A DNA stretch of 64,000 bases from Roseateles oligotrophus (GTDB lineage Bacteria; Pseudomonadota; Gammaproteobacteria; Burkholderiales; Burkholderiaceae_C). Each line of letters starts with the position of its first letter. The stretch's first letter is position 1. Positions 47,418-58,955 of this stretch are shown piece by piece. A program made the translations under genes and the position numbers. Where the stretch lies: the NCBI RefSeq assembly GCF_014204525.1, contig NZ_JACHLP010000001.1, positions 310,001-374,000 of the forward strand, written 5' to 3'. The notes beneath the pieces are model-generated. The model was not told the origin of the DNA, ran no database searches, and saw nothing but the letters and a program-made list of their open reading frames with translations.

Positions 47418-48629
47418 TCAAGCCGTCTGCGGCAGCAGGGGCGCGCCCAGCAGACGCTGCATCAGCTCGCGCACCGAGCGGATCTCGGCCCCAAAAGGCA
47501 GGGCCCCGGCGCCGCGGAAGAACAAGCCCTTGGCCCGGTCACCGCGCAGGGCGGCGGCCAGCTGGTTGTCGATACAGAACTGGCCCCAGTCCTTGAAGCC
47601 ATCGCGCAAGCCGCATTGGGCCAGGCAGTCAAAGGCCTTGGTGCAGCGGTTCTTGGCATGGGCCACCGCCTGCAGCTTGGGCACGGCGCGCAGATAGTTG
47701 CGCAGCCAGGGCGTGGCCACGGCGCGGGCCGGCAGGCCGGCCACGCTGGTGAACTCGACCAGGTCTTCGTCCCGCGCCTCGGCCAGCACGCGCTTGAACG
47801 CCAGATCGGCATCGCATTCGGTGGTGACGGCAAACGGCGTGCCCAGCTGCACGCCGGCCGCGCCCAGGGCTTGCAGGCGCTGGATGTCCTCGAAGCTGCG
47901 CACGCCGCCGGCGGCGATCAGCGGGATCTGGCCGGCGATGCCGGCCTTCTCGAAGTAAGTCAGGCACTCGGGGATGACGCGCTCGAAATCGAAGCGCGGG
48001 TCGTTCAGGTCCGCAACCTTGGCCGCGCCCAGATGGCCGCCGGCCAGGCGCGGGTGCTCGATCACGATGGCATCGGGCAGGCGCTGCTTGCGCTCCCATT
48101 TGCGCACGATCAGCTGCACGCCGCGGGCGTCGCTGAGGATGGGGATGAGGGCCGCCTCGGGGTGCTCGGCCGCCAGCTCGGGCAAGTCCAGCGGCAGGCC
48201 GGCGCCCACCACCACGGCTTCGATGCCGGCCTCCAGCGCCCGCTTCACCGACGGGGCGTACTCGGACACCGCCCGCATCACATTCAGGGCCACCAGGCCG
48301 CGGCCGCCGCTGCGCTCGCGGGCACCCTGCACCTCGCGCTCCAGCGCCGTCAGATTGACCTCGTCGATCAAGGCCTTGGCCGCGGGGCCGGCGCTGCAGC
48401 CCTCGGTGCGATCCATCAGATCGGGGTGGTGGCGGCGCAGGTCCACCGAGCTCAGCGTGCCCACCCCGCCCAGGGCCGCCACGCCGCCGGCCAGGCGCTG
48501 GGCACTGACCCCCACGCCCATGCCGCCCTGCACGATGGGCAGCAAGCGCCGCCCGCGAATCAGCAGCGGCGCCAGGCCGCTGCGCTCGAACAAGGGGGCC
48601 AGATCGGGGTCGATGATGCTCTGTGTCAT
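47418..48629 (-). CDS. Nitronate monooxygenase (2-nitropropane dioxygenase family)
   Basis: An FMN TIM-barrel enzyme of 403 residues oxidising alkyl nitronates. LLPIVQGGMGVGVSAQRLAGGVAALGG marks the N-terminus; the flavin-binding region has PLIAAGGVRSFEDIQRLQALGAAGVQLGTPF. It has a C-terminal Cys-containing tail (CTKAFDCLAQCGLRDG) found in the longer members of the family. It diverges from the GGDEF gene across 335 bases. Confidence 0.9.
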   Translation of the reverse strand: MTQSIIDPDLAPLFERSGLAPLLIRGRRLLPIVQGGMGVGVSAQRLAGGVAALGGVGTLSSVDLRRHHPDLMDRTEGCSAGPAAKALIDEVNLTALEREVQGARERSGGRGLVALNVMRAVSEYAPSVKRALEAGIEAVVVGAGLPLDLPELAAEHPEAALIPILSDARGVQLIVRKWERKQRLPDAIVIEHPRLAGGHLGAAKVADLNDPRFDFERVIPECLTYFEKAGIAGQIPLIAAGGVRSFEDIQRLQALGAAGVQLGTPFAVTTECDADLAFKRVLAEARDEDLVEFTSVAGLPARAVATPWLRNYLRAVPKLQAVAHAKNRCTKAFDCLAQCGLRDGFKDWGQFCIDNQLAAALRGDRAKGLFFRGAGALPFGAEIRSVRELMQRLLGAPLLPQTA

Positions 48630-48964
48630 AGCTCGCTAACTCGCTGAAGGCAGCGCAACGGACGCACGCCGGCCTCGGGAAATTGCCAAACCGCCACCGT
48701 AAACCCTGCCCATCGGGTAATAGTTGACAAATATCAGGCCCGCGTTGAATGGCCCGCATTTTTCCCCTTGTCAGCCGCCTGCAACAGCCGATAGCCCGGG
48801 TGTCAAGGGTAACGGTCAACTCAAAAAATAACGGCCAACTTGAAGGCATACTCAATCTCGCCGCCGGCTCGGGGCGCGAATGACGAGGCATCCAGGTTCG
48901 GGCCCACCAAGCTTTGACCCCAGAGCGGCAATGCTGAGAAAAAAAGCCGCGCAGAAGGACTTCG
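48630..48964. other. Intergenic region between nitronate monooxygenase and the diguanylate cyclase
   Basis: No gene is supported here. The stretch holds a direct repeat (48810-48840) and a TTGACA hexamer near 48722, but no good -10 follows at normal spacing. GAAGGA precedes the GGDEF start codon. Confidence 0.6.
48810..48840 (+). repeat. Direct repeat TAACGGYCAACT, period 19
   Basis: TAACGGTCAACT (48810-48821) and TAACGGCCAACT (48829-48840) differ at one base. They lie about 125-155 bases before the diguanylate cyclase start, a suitable place for an activator or repressor. Confidence 0.45.
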
Positions 48965-50017
48965 ATGAGATACCACGACAATATCGCCCGCAGCACCGAG
49001 CATTTACGCGCAGCGCTGCCCCTGATGACTCGCCAACGCGCGGCCCTGCATCCGATCAGCTACGCCGTCTGGTACGAATTCGTCAGCGCCATCAACCCGC
49101 CCCTGAGCCAGGCCGTGCTCAAACACACGGCCCAGGGCGCCACTCTGGACGAGGCGCAGACCTGGGCCCTCTACCGCGAACACATCGGCGAAAGCCTCAG
49201 CAGCAGCGATGCCGAAGAATCCAGGCGGCTCAGCGAGGGCCTGGTGCGGGTGCTGGACACCATGGCCGCCTCGGCCGCGGAGGCGGGCCAGGAAACCGCC
49301 CGCTTCGACAACTCCCTGAACAATTGGGTGGAACAGCTGCTGAGCAGCCCCAGCCAGCAGACCCACCAGGATGTGCTGCAGGAGCTGCTCAACGGCACGC
49401 GCGAGATCCGCGGCGCCATGGCGGTCTTGCAAAGCCAGCTGGCGCAAAGCCGCCACGAAATCTCCACCCTGCGCGACGAGGTGCAGAAGGCCCGCAGCGA
49501 GGCCTTGACCGATGCGCTCACCGGCCTGGCCAATCGGCGCGCCTTTGACCAGCAGCTCAGCGCCTGCATGAGCAACAGCCCGGCCCAAGCCCAGCAAGAA
49601 GCGCCCTGCCTGGTGCTGGGCGATATCGACTTCTTCAAACGCATCAACGACAGCTTTGGCCACGGCTTTGGCGACCAGGTCTTGCGCATCGTCGCGCAAA
49701 CGCTCAAGAACGTGGCGGCCGACCAGGCCCTGGCCGCCCGCGTGGGTGGCGAAGAATTCGCCCTGCTGCTGCCCACCGCCAGCCTCGGCCAGGCCCAGCT
49801 GCTGGCCGAAAAGCTGCGCAGCACGGTGGCGGCCGGCCGCATACGCCGGGGCAATGTGGCCCAGGACATCGAACGCGTCACCATCTCCATGGGCGTGACC
49901 CAATGGCAGCGCGGCGAGAGCGCCAACAGCTTTTACGAGCGGGCCGACCGCGCGCTCTACGCCTCCAAGCACGGCGGTCGCAACTGCGTGACCGTGCTGG
50001 AAGCGCAGGCCGCCTGA
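48965..50017 (+). CDS. Diguanylate cyclase (GGDEF domain protein)
   Basis: A soluble protein of 350 residues making cyclic di-GMP. About 170 residues of helical N-terminal region (LHPISYAVWYEFVSAINPPLSQ) precede a coiled coil and the GGDEF domain with DALTGLANRRAFD, DIDFFKRINDSFGHGFGD and GGEEF at residues 261-265. The RxxD inhibitory site expected just before the signature is absent (DQALAARV). Feedback inhibition by the classical route is therefore unlikely. No cyclic di-GMP phosphodiesterase is visible nearby. Confidence 0.93.
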   Translation: MRYHDNIARSTEHLRAALPLMTRQRAALHPISYAVWYEFVSAINPPLSQAVLKHTAQGATLDEAQTWALYREHIGESLSSSDAEESRRLSEGLVRVLDTMAASAAEAGQETARFDNSLNNWVEQLLSSPSQQTHQDVLQELLNGTREIRGAMAVLQSQLAQSRHEISTLRDEVQKARSEALTDALTGLANRRAFDQQLSACMSNSPAQAQQEAPCLVLGDIDFFKRINDSFGHGFGDQVLRIVAQTLKNVAADQALAARVGGEEFALLLPTASLGQAQLLAEKLRSTVAAGRIRRGNVAQDIERVTISMGVTQWQRGESANSFYERADRALYASKHGGRNCVTVLEAQAA

Positions 50018-50249
50018 GCGTGTTGACGGCCCCGATGAACTCACCCTGCGGCCAGCAAACGGCCTTGCAGCAACACATGACCCAGGGCGATGCTTGCACC
50101 TACACTGCGAGCATCGTGTTTCATGGGTTAATGTGTTCGCCATGACGCCTTATCTGCTCAGACCGACTCACAGCGCCAAACACCCGATCAGCCGCCGCGG
50201 CAGCAGCCGCGCGCGCGGCAGCCTGCGTCAAGGCCGAGGGAACTGAGCG

Positions 50250-51815
<1,566 letters not shown>

Positions 51816-51875
51816 TACCACACCCCCTGCGCCGGCGCCGTCACGCACCGTCACACAAGCGGCACAGGGCCTGCA

Positions 51876-51905
51876 CTGACAGGCCGCCAGGCTTGGCCAA
51901 AAATG
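51876..51905 (+). promoter_or_regulatory. Weak candidate promoter of the β-barrel gene
   Basis: CTGACA (51876-51881) and AAAAAT (51900-51905) at a spacing of 18 lie about 90 bases before the ATG. This is inspection only. Confidence 0.3.
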
Positions 51906-51996
51906 ACTTCATCGCGGCAAGAAGGCGATCCCAAGCCCGGGAGCCCTTCTGCAGCGAAGCCAAATCCATGGCAAACAGTCAATGAAAGGCCAAACC

Positions 51997-52572
51997 ATGA
52001 ACAAGAACATCATCACCCCGATCGCCGCCATCGCCCTCGCTCTGGGCAGCGCCGGCGCCGCCTTTGCCGCCGGCGGCACGGGCGCCGACAACAAGGGGTT
52101 TTACGTCGGTGTGGACCTCGGCCAGTCGCGCAATGACCTGAGCAGCCCGACCAGCCCCGCCCTGCGCCTGGACAAGACCGACACCGCCTACGGCATCTTC
52201 GGCGGCTACCAGTTCAACAAATACTTCGCCACCGAGCTGAGCGTGCACAAGCTGGGCCAGCAGCGCATCGGCGACAGCGACGCCAAGACCTCGGCCTACT
52301 CGCTGGACGCCATCGGCCGCCTGCCGGTGAACGACAAGTTCAGCGTCTACGGCCGCCTGGGCGGCGCGCACTACGAGCGCGATTTCTCGGGCCTGGACGG
52401 CGCCGGCAACAAGATCTCCACCGGCTTCAAGGTGGGCTTGGGCGTCGACTACGCCATCAACAAGGACTGGGCGCTGCGCACCGAGCTGACGCGCTACAAC
52501 AATCTGCCCGATCTGGGCACTTACGGTCGCACCATGGACAGCTGGAATGTGGGTGTGAGCTACCGCTTCTAA
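51997..52572 (+). CDS. Outer-membrane β-barrel protein (OmpA/OmpW-like)
   Basis: A protein of 191 residues with a signal peptide (IAAIALALGSAGAAFAAGG). The mature part has alternating β strands (GFYVGVDLGQS, YGIFGGYQFNKYFATELSV, FKVGLGVDYAINKDWALRTEL) and ends in a C-terminal aromatic, YRF, the signature recognised by the BAM complex. The best match by eye is the small 8-stranded outer-membrane barrel family; function unknown. The ATG at 51997 is preferred because AAAGG lies upstream and it begins a proper signal peptide. Confidence 0.87.
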   Translation: MNKNIITPIAAIALALGSAGAAFAAGGTGADNKGFYVGVDLGQSRNDLSSPTSPALRLDKTDTAYGIFGGYQFNKYFATELSVHKLGQQRIGDSDAKTSAYSLDAIGRLPVNDKFSVYGRLGGAHYERDFSGLDGAGNKISTGFKVGLGVDYAINKDWALRTELTRYNNLPDLGTYGRTMDSWNVGVSYRF

Positions 52573-52592
52573 GCCATCCGCAAGGCCCATCC

Positions 52593-52619
52593 GGCGCTCC
52601 TCTCGGAGCGCCTTTTTTT
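52593..52619 (+). terminator. Strong intrinsic terminator of the β-barrel gene
   Basis: GGCGCTCC-TCTC-GGAGCGCC is followed by seven T residues. The end of the T-run is shared with the stop codon of the convergent small gene at 52618. Confidence 0.93.
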
Positions 52620-52800
52620 ACATCGAAGCGGCCGAGGCCGGCGCGCTGGCCGCAGGCGCGGCTTGGCTGGCTGCGGGCTCGGCGGCATGGCCGGCCACAT
52701 CGTGCTTCTCGCCGCTCATATCGATATCCCCCCCGCTCTTCATCAAGATGAACATGGCCAGGGCGGCAAAGGCAAAGAAGCCGACAAGCAATTTCCACAT
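52618..52800 (-). CDS. Small membrane-anchored protein of unknown function
   Basis: A protein of 60 residues. One helix (LLVGFFAFAALAMFILM) is followed by a short acidic/His part (GGDIDMSGEKHDVAGH) and an Ala/Ser/Pro tail. The ATG at 52800 is chosen because GGAGG lies nine bases upstream; an ATG three codons earlier overlaps that ribosome site. I do not recognise it. It lies 63 bases downstream of the sucrose phosphorylase stop on the same strand and could be read through from the sucrose operon. Confidence 0.6.
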   Translation of the reverse strand: MWKLLVGFFAFAALAMFILMKSGGDIDMSGEKHDVAGHAAEPAASQAAPAASAPASAASM

Positions 52801-52863
52801 GATGCGCATCCTCCAGACGATTTGAATGAGAGCGCATTGTTGGAGGCTTTGCTGACACCGGGC

Positions 52864-54321
52864 TTAGAACCGTAAGCTCAGCTCGCCGAAGCAAACTTCA
52901 TGATCCAGCGTCTGCAGATCGATGCGCAACCTGGCCTCGTGCGCGCCGGCTCGCCAGCTCAAGCGCAACTCGTGCGCGGCCGATTCGTGCAGCTGGAACT
53001 CACCGCCAAAGGCCGGGCACTCGTTGCGCAGCCGTATCAGCTGCAAGAGCTTTTGCACCACCGGGCGCTGCAGCTCGCTGGCAATCTCGTCCGCCGAATA
53101 GCGGTGGCGATTGATGTCCCGCCCGACGCCGCTGCGCGCCAGCAAATCCATATCGTTGTGGCCGGCCAGCAGGCCCACGTAGTAAACCTGGGGCACGCCG
53201 GGCAGGAAGAACTGCAGGGCGCGCGCCAGCAGATAGCTGCGCTCGTCCCGGCCCATCGCGTCGAAGAAGCTGCAGTTGACCTGGTAGAGGTCGAGATTCG
53301 AGGCTGCCGCCCCGGTGGCCTGGCGGCTCTGGCCCCGGCTGTTGGCGTGGATGCGCTCGACCAGGGCGTCCAGCTCGGCCGGCGGCACCAGGCCGGGTGA
53401 GCCGGCGCGGTCGGCACTGTCGGCGCCGATGTCGATGATGCCGATGCCGTCATGCGTGTCCAGCACATTGAGGGCGTTGCAGGGGCGCTGCCTAATCCAT
53501 TGCTTGAGCGGCTCGGCCGTCTGGAAGAAAAAGGCATGCAGGGCCAGCGGCGGCAGGGCGAAGTCGTAAACCCAGTCCACCCGCGCGGCGATCTCGATCT
53601 GGCGCCTGTAGTAGGCATGGACCTCCACCAGCACCTCGATGCCCAGAGCCCGCGCCTGGGCGGCGAACCCGGCGATGAACTCGAAGGTCTCGGCCATCAT
53701 GAAGCAGGACTCGCCCGCCTTCTTGATCGCATAGCCGGCCGCGTCCAGCCGGATCATGCGTATGCCCGCCTCGGCAAAGCGCTGCAGAATCGCCGCCAGA
53801 TAGGCCTGGCCCTCGGGGTGGCGCACATCGATGTCCAGTTGCTGCGGGGTGAAGGTGGTCCAGAGAATCTTCTTCTGCCCGTTCTTCAAGGTGATGGGGC
53901 GCAGCGGCAGGCCCGGCCGCGGCCGGTAGACCTTGAGCAACTGGGCCTCGCTGGCGCCCAGCGGGAAGACCGAATCCAGGCTCAGAAACAGGCCGGCATA
54001 GCGCGAGCCATCGCCCTTCTCCGAATAGTCCTGGAACTGCGGTGAATCGGCCGAGACGTGGTTGACGATCACATCGGCCATCACGTCCACATCCTGGCTC
54101 AGGGCCTGGATATCGGCCCAATCCCCCAGGCGCGGATCGACCCGGGTGTGGTCGATGGGGTCAAAGCCCGCATCGGCACCATCGATGGGGTAGAAGAAGG
54201 GCAGCAGGTGTACGCCGCCGAACAGGCCTTGCAAGGGCCTCTTCAAGAGCCGGCGCAGATCGGCAACGCCGCCACCGCCCAGGCGGTCCACATAGCTGAT
54301 CAGTTGAACCTTGTTTTGCAT
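52864..54321 (-). CDS. Sucrose phosphorylase (GH13_18)
   Basis: A protein of 485 residues that splits sucrose with phosphate into glucose 1-phosphate and fructose. MQNKVQLISYVDRLGGGG is the family N-terminus. Catalytic residues read by position match the known Bifidobacterium enzyme: nucleophile Asp193 in IRLDAAGY, acid/base Glu233 in LVEVHAYY and stabiliser Asp291 in DTHDGIG. No signal peptide is present, so the enzyme is cytoplasmic. It is the last main gene of the sucrose operon, 16 bases from the transporter gene. Confidence 0.93.
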   Translation of the reverse strand: MQNKVQLISYVDRLGGGGVADLRRLLKRPLQGLFGGVHLLPFFYPIDGADAGFDPIDHTRVDPRLGDWADIQALSQDVDVMADVIVNHVSADSPQFQDYSEKGDGSRYAGLFLSLDSVFPLGASEAQLLKVYRPRPGLPLRPITLKNGQKKILWTTFTPQQLDIDVRHPEGQAYLAAILQRFAEAGIRMIRLDAAGYAIKKAGESCFMMAETFEFIAGFAAQARALGIEVLVEVHAYYRRQIEIAARVDWVYDFALPPLALHAFFFQTAEPLKQWIRQRPCNALNVLDTHDGIGIIDIGADSADRAGSPGLVPPAELDALVERIHANSRGQSRQATGAAASNLDLYQVNCSFFDAMGRDERSYLLARALQFFLPGVPQVYYVGLLAGHNDMDLLARSGVGRDINRHRYSADEIASELQRPVVQKLLQLIRLRNECPAFGGEFQLHESAAHELRLSWRAGAHEARLRIDLQTLDHEVCFGELSLRF

Positions 54322-54337
54322 GGAAATAGGTCAGTCA

Positions 54338-55651
54338 TTATTTGGTGTTAGCCGCAGGGGTCTTGACCCGCAAGACCGCGAGGGCCGCCAGCACCAGCAA
54401 GGCGCCGGCCAGGCGGATGACATTGCCCGGCTGGCCACCCAGCCAGGCCTTGTAGAACATCGGCAGGGTCAGCATCTGGATCAGCATGGGGATGACGATG
54501 AATATATTGAAGATGCCCATATACACGCCCGCCCGCTCCGGCGGGATGCTGCCGGCCAAGAGCACATAGGGGTTGCCCATGATGCTGGCCCAGGCCAGGC
54601 CCACACCCAGCATGGGCACAAAGAGCAGCCAGGGCTTGCCGATCTCGGGGATGGCCCACATGCCTATGCCCGCCAGCGTCAAACACAGGGCATGGACCTT
54701 CTGCGCGCCAAAGCGGCGGGTGAAGGGCAGCATGGCAAAGGCGGCGAAGAAGGCGACGAAGTTGTAGAAGCCGCCGATCTGCCCATTCAGCAGGCTGGCC
54801 TCGCGAAAACCGGCCGAACCGGCCTCGCTGGTGGCGAACACGCTGTGCGCCAGCGCCGGCACGATGTAGATCCAGTAACACATCATGCCGTACCACTGGA
54901 ACAGCTTCATCCACCAGAGCTGGCGCATGGTGGGCGGCATCTCCCTGAAGGCCTCGGCGATCTCGCCCAGGGTGGCTTTGAGACCGCGCGGTTTGGCCGT
55001 CAGCAAGGCTTTTTCTTCGACGCTCAGCGGCAGCTCCGGCACCTTGAACACCGACCACGCCACCGTGCTGAAGGACAGCAAGGCCCCCACCATAAAGGCC
55101 ACGACGGTGACCTGGGGGATGTGGCTGGCGTTGAGCGCATCGCGATCCATGCCCAGCCAGACCATGATGGAAGGCGTCAGATAGGCCAGGGTCTGGGCCA
55201 GGCCGGTGAAGGCGCTTTGCGTCAGAAAGCCCTGCGCATGCTGGGCCTCGTCCAGCCGGTCGCTGACATAGGCCCGGTAGGGCTCCATGGTGACGTTGTT
55301 GGCGGCGTCGAGTATCCACAAGAGGCCGGCGGCGAACCACAGCGTGGGGCTGCTGGGCATCAGGAACAGGCCCAGGCTGCACAGCAGCGCACCGATCAAG
55401 AAATAAGGCGTGCGCCGGCCCCAGCGGCTGACCGTGCGGTCGCTCATGGCGCCGATGAGGGGCTGCACCAGCAAGCCCGTCAGCGGCCCGGCCAGCCACA
55501 GCAGGGGCAGGCTGGCCTCGTCGGCGCCCAGGTATTGGTAGATGGGGCTCATATTGCTTTGCTGCAGGCCGAAGCTGAACTGAATGCCGAAGAAGCCGAC
55601 ATTCATATTCACGATCTGCCAGAAGCTCAGGCGGGGTTTGCTTGCATTCAT
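54338..55651 (-). CDS. MFS/GPH-type sugar symporter, probably for sucrose
   Basis: A protein of 437 residues with about 12 membrane helices. [18 protein letters not shown] is the loop 2-3 signature of the family, and [26 protein letters not shown] is the N-terminus of the sugar carriers near SuxC. It would carry sucrose across the inner membrane. Substrate assignment rests mainly on its place between fructokinase and sucrose phosphorylase. Its ATG overlaps the fructokinase stop by four bases. Confidence 0.88.
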   Translation of the reverse strand: MNASKPRLSFWQIVNMNVGFFGIQFSFGLQQSNMSPIYQYLGADEASLPLLWLAGPLTGLLVQPLIGAMSDRTVSRWGRRTPYFLIGALLCSLGLFLMPSSPTLWFAAGLLWILDAANNVTMEPYRAYVSDRLDEAQHAQGFLTQSAFTGLAQTLAYLTPSIMVWLGMDRDALNASHIPQVTVVAFMVGALLSFSTVAWSVFKVPELPLSVEEKALLTAKPRGLKATLGEIAEAFREMPPTMRQLWWMKLFQWYGMMCYWIYIVPALAHSVFATSEAGSAGFREASLLNGQIGGFYNFVAFFAAFAMLPFTRRFGAQKVHALCLTLAGIGMWAIPEIGKPWLLFVPMLGVGLAWASIMGNPYVLLAGSIPPERAGVYMGIFNIFIVIPMLIQMLTLPMFYKAWLGGQPGNVIRLAGALLVLAALAVLRVKTPAANTK

Positions 55652-56577
55652 CGCGACAGCGCTCCACTCGCTACACCCCAGGGCGTGAAGAAGCCATCAT
55701 CGGCCGGGATGGGGCCACGCACGCCGCAAATGGCGGCGGCGTAGCGGTTGGCCAGGGCCAGGGCGGCTGCGATGGGCTGGCCGGCCAGCAGAGCGGCCAG
55801 CAGCATGGCGCTGAAGGCGTCGCCCGCGCCCACCGTGTCCACCAGCGCGGGCAAGACCTGACCCTCGCCCTCGCCTTCCACCTGCCCTTGCGCGTTGAAC
55901 AGCACATAACCCGCCGAGCCCCGGGTGAGGATCAGCCCTTGCAGATCGAAGCGGGCCATCAGGTTTTGCACCGCCGGCGCGCCAAACCAGGAGAACAGCT
56001 GACTCAATTCCTGCTCATTGACCTTGAGCCAATCGGCCCGCCGCAAGCTCTGCTCGGCCAGCTCGGGCGAGCTGCTGCCTTCGCGCAGATTGAGGTCCAG
56101 ATAGCGTACAGCGCCCAACTCGCCGGCCCGCTCGGCCAGGGCTTGCACGGTGGCCCGCGCGGGCTCGGCGCGCTGGGCCAGGCTGCCGAAGTAGAAGAAG
56201 CGAGGGCGCAGCGCTTCGAGCCGGGCCAGGGCCGGGGCCAGCGCCAGCGCGTCCCAGGCGGAGGGGCCGTGAATGGTGAAGGCATGGTCGGCGCCGGCCT
56301 GCTCGGTCACCGTGACCCGGCCGCTGGGCAACTCGTCATCGACTTGCAGCCCCGTCTCGTCAAGGCCGAAGCGGCGCAGGCTTTGCAGGATCAAGCGGCC
56401 GGCCGCGTCGTCCGCGCCCAGGCGGCTCACCAGCGTGATAGCCCGGCCCCCCAGGGCCGCCAGCGAGCGCGCCACATTGAAGGGCGCGCCCCCGGCGACC
56501 GGGCCGTCGTGGAACTCATCCACCAAGGCTTCGCCCACCAGCATCACGCCAGCCGGTTCTTGATGCACAGGGCTCAT
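55648..56577 (-). CDS. Fructokinase, PfkB family
   Basis: A ribokinase-fold sugar kinase of 309 residues. GGAPFNVARSLAALGG is the sugar-binding motif, and DTVGAGDAFSAMLLAAL is the C-terminal PfkB signature with the catalytic Asp. In this operon the expected substrate is the fructose released by sucrose phosphorylase. It starts five bases after the TonB-dependent receptor stop. Confidence 0.9.
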   Translation of the reverse strand: MSPVHQEPAGVMLVGEALVDEFHDGPVAGGAPFNVARSLAALGGRAITLVSRLGADDAAGRLILQSLRRFGLDETGLQVDDELPSGRVTVTEQAGADHAFTIHGPSAWDALALAPALARLEALRPRFFYFGSLAQRAEPARATVQALAERAGELGAVRYLDLNLREGSSSPELAEQSLRRADWLKVNEQELSQLFSWFGAPAVQNLMARFDLQGLILTRGSAGYVLFNAQGQVEGEGEGQVLPALVDTVGAGDAFSAMLLAALLAGQPIAAALALANRYAAAICGVRGPIPADDGFFTPWGVASGALSR

Positions 56578-56582
56578 GGGCT

Positions 56583-58844
56583 TCAGAAGCTGTACTTGAG
56601 GCCAGCACGCAGGCTGCGGCCGTTGAAGGCCCGCGCCGCATGGCCGTCACCCTCGATCTCGGTATAGGCCAGGGTGTTGAAGAGATTGTTGGCCGATAGC
56701 GAGAGTTGCAGCTTGTCATTGAACTGGTAGTTCACAAAGGCGTTGACGATGGTGTAGGCCGGCATGGTGATGGTGTTGGCATCGTCGCCATAGGACTTGC
56801 CCGAGCCGATCAGGGCCGCGCCCACATCCACGGCGCCAAAGCTGTAGCTGGGCGAGAGCTGGTAGACGAAATCGGCCTGGCGGCGCGGCTTCTTGCCCAC
56901 CGTGGCGGCGTCGTTCGAGGCCTTGATCTTGGCGTCGGTGAAGGTGGCGCCGGCGGCCAGGCGGAACTCGCCCAGTTGGTAGGCCGCCTCCAACTCCAGG
57001 CCGCTGGCCTCGTACTTATTGGCCGTGAACCTCTGCGTCGTCACCTCGTAATTGCTCTCCTTGCTGCGGGCATTGAAGAAGGTGGCAAACAGGCTCAGGC
57101 CTTGGCTGCGCCACTTCAGGCCAGCCTCCACCTGGTCGATCTCGTTGACGCTGATAGGCACCGAGCCATCGAGGGGGTTGCCGTAGAGCAGGCGGTCGGC
57201 GCTGAAAGACACGCCGTTGCTGAGCCGGGCAAAGGCCGCCAGATCCTTGTTGAAGGCGTAGTTGGCGCCCAGGGAGTAGGAGGTGTGGGCAACCTTGTAG
57301 TCCACATTCTTCTTGCTGGCGACGTCCCAGACCTTGTTGCTGTTGTCGCCGCTAAGAGTGTAGCCGCGGGCCTTTTGCTCGTCGCGGCGCAGGCTGCCGT
57401 CCAGGCTCAAAGCGCCCAGCTCGACGGTGGCGGCGGCATAGGGCGAGGTCTGGGTGTAGTCGACCTTGAAGGTCCGGGTGCAGCAGCCGCCCCAGGTCTG
57501 CCAGCCCGTTGCCACGGGCAGTGAGGAGGGCTTGCCGTTGGCATCCACCACCTGCGGGTTCTCGCCGTCCATGCTCAAGTTGTACTGATTCCAGAACCAG
57601 GTCTGGGCCACCGTCTGCCGGCCGTAGAACAGGCCACCGACCAGGGTCGTCTTGAAGCCATTGCCCTGGAAAGCCTTGCTCACTTTCAGGTCGTTGAAGG
57701 TGTTGTCCAGATTGTCCAGCGAGGTGTTGAACAAGGTGCCGGTGAAGAATTTGTTAGCACCGTTATTGCCGTTATCAGCCGGGAACATCGCGATGAAGCG
57801 GCCCGAGTTACTGGTCTTGCGGAACTTTTCTTCCACCTGAAAGCCGGCCAGGTCCAGCCCCGCCTCGAAGCCAATCGCCGTGCTCTTGACGCGCAAGCCG
57901 TCGCGCGGGTCGCTGCTGGTGGTGCCGCCATCCTTGTTGAAGGTCTGGTCGGCCGGCAGGCCAGGCGCGATGAAGAAGGCGGTGCGCGGGTCGATGCCGG
58001 GAATGGTGTTGATCTTGCCCTTGCTGACCGTGACCGGCACCGGCATGAAGGAAGGCGTCTTGTCGTTCAGCGCCTTCAGGCTCAGGCGCACATAGCCGGC
58101 GTCGAATTTTTGCGTGAGATTGGCCTTGATCTGCCCGCCCTTCTCCACATCCTGGCCGGTCGGCCGGCCGCCCTCGCCCACGCGCTGGAAGCCGCCGATG
58201 TGGAAGCTGGTGCCATTCCCCAGGCTGCCGCCGTAGTCGGCGTCCACGCGCCACAGCTTGCGGTCCAGGCCGGCCGTCAGGCCTATCGTGCCGCCCTGCT
58301 CCTTGCCGGTCTTGCTGATGAAGTTGATGAGGCCGCCGGGCGAGTTGGAGGCCAGGGTGGAGGCCGAGCCGCCGCGCAGCACCTCCAGCCTCTCGGTGTT
58401 GAAGTCGGCCCGCAGGAACTGGTCCGAGGTGCCGAAGGCGATGTCGCCGAACAGCAGCAGGGGCAGGCCGTCCTCCTGGATCTGCACATAGCGCGAGCCG
58501 CCGGCCGACAGCGGCACGCCGCGCACGGTGATATTGGCATTGCCCTCGCCGCCGCTGGACTCCGAGCGCAGGCCCGGCACCGAGCGCAGCAGCTCCGCCG
58601 CATTGGTGGCGCCGGTCTTGGTGAGCTGCTCGGCGTCCAGGCTGCTGACCGACAGGCTTTGCTTCATCTTGCTCGTGCGGGTGGAGGCCCCCGTCACCAC
58701 CACCTGGTCCAGCTTGAGGGCGTCGCGTGGCGCCTCGGCCGCCGCAGCAGCTTCTTGCGCCTGAGCCTGGCTCAGCGCCAGGCAGGCCAGGGTCAAGGCG
58801 GTGGCGCGCAGAACAGGGGAGCGCAGCTGTTTTTGTGAGGGCAT
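56583..58844 (-). CDS. TonB-dependent outer-membrane receptor, probably for sucrose
   Basis: A protein of 753 residues. The signal peptide is ATALTLACLALSQAQAQ; a TonB-box-like DQVVVTG follows near residue 45, then the plug domain (NAAELLRSVPGLRSESSGG, LEVLRGGSASTLASNSPGGLINFISK) and a β-barrel ending in GLKYSF. The start at 58844 is fixed by GGAGA seven bases upstream and by the signal peptide; the open frame extends further upstream into the operators. The sucrose role follows from the operon and from the Xanthomonas Sux receptor. ExbB/TonB partners are not here. Confidence 0.92.
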   Translation of the reverse strand: MPSQKQLRSPVLRATALTLACLALSQAQAQEAAAAAEAPRDALKLDQVVVTGASTRTSKMKQSLSVSSLDAEQLTKTGATNAAELLRSVPGLRSESSGGEGNANITVRGVPLSAGGSRYVQIQEDGLPLLLFGDIAFGTSDQFLRADFNTERLEVLRGGSASTLASNSPGGLINFISKTGKEQGGTIGLTAGLDRKLWRVDADYGGSLGNGTSFHIGGFQRVGEGGRPTGQDVEKGGQIKANLTQKFDAGYVRLSLKALNDKTPSFMPVPVTVSKGKINTIPGIDPRTAFFIAPGLPADQTFNKDGGTTSSDPRDGLRVKSTAIGFEAGLDLAGFQVEEKFRKTSNSGRFIAMFPADNGNNGANKFFTGTLFNTSLDNLDNTFNDLKVSKAFQGNGFKTTLVGGLFYGRQTVAQTWFWNQYNLSMDGENPQVVDANGKPSSLPVATGWQTWGGCCTRTFKVDYTQTSPYAAATVELGALSLDGSLRRDEQKARGYTLSGDNSNKVWDVASKKNVDYKVAHTSYSLGANYAFNKDLAAFARLSNGVSFSADRLLYGNPLDGSVPISVNEIDQVEAGLKWRSQGLSLFATFFNARSKESNYEVTTQRFTANKYEASGLELEAAYQLGEFRLAAGATFTDAKIKASNDAATVGKKPRRQADFVYQLSPSYSFGAVDVGAALIGSGKSYGDDANTITMPAYTIVNAFVNYQFNDKLQLSLSANNLFNTLAYTEIEGDGHAARAFNGRSLRAGLKYSF

Positions 58845-58955
58845 GGTTTGTCTCCGTGGGCAGTGATGAGGCTTGGCGCTCGTACGGCGCGGCGGGGGCG
58901 GAACGGAATTCAGACGGCTGGGCCGTGCCGGGATTGTGGAAGTCATCGAAAGTTT

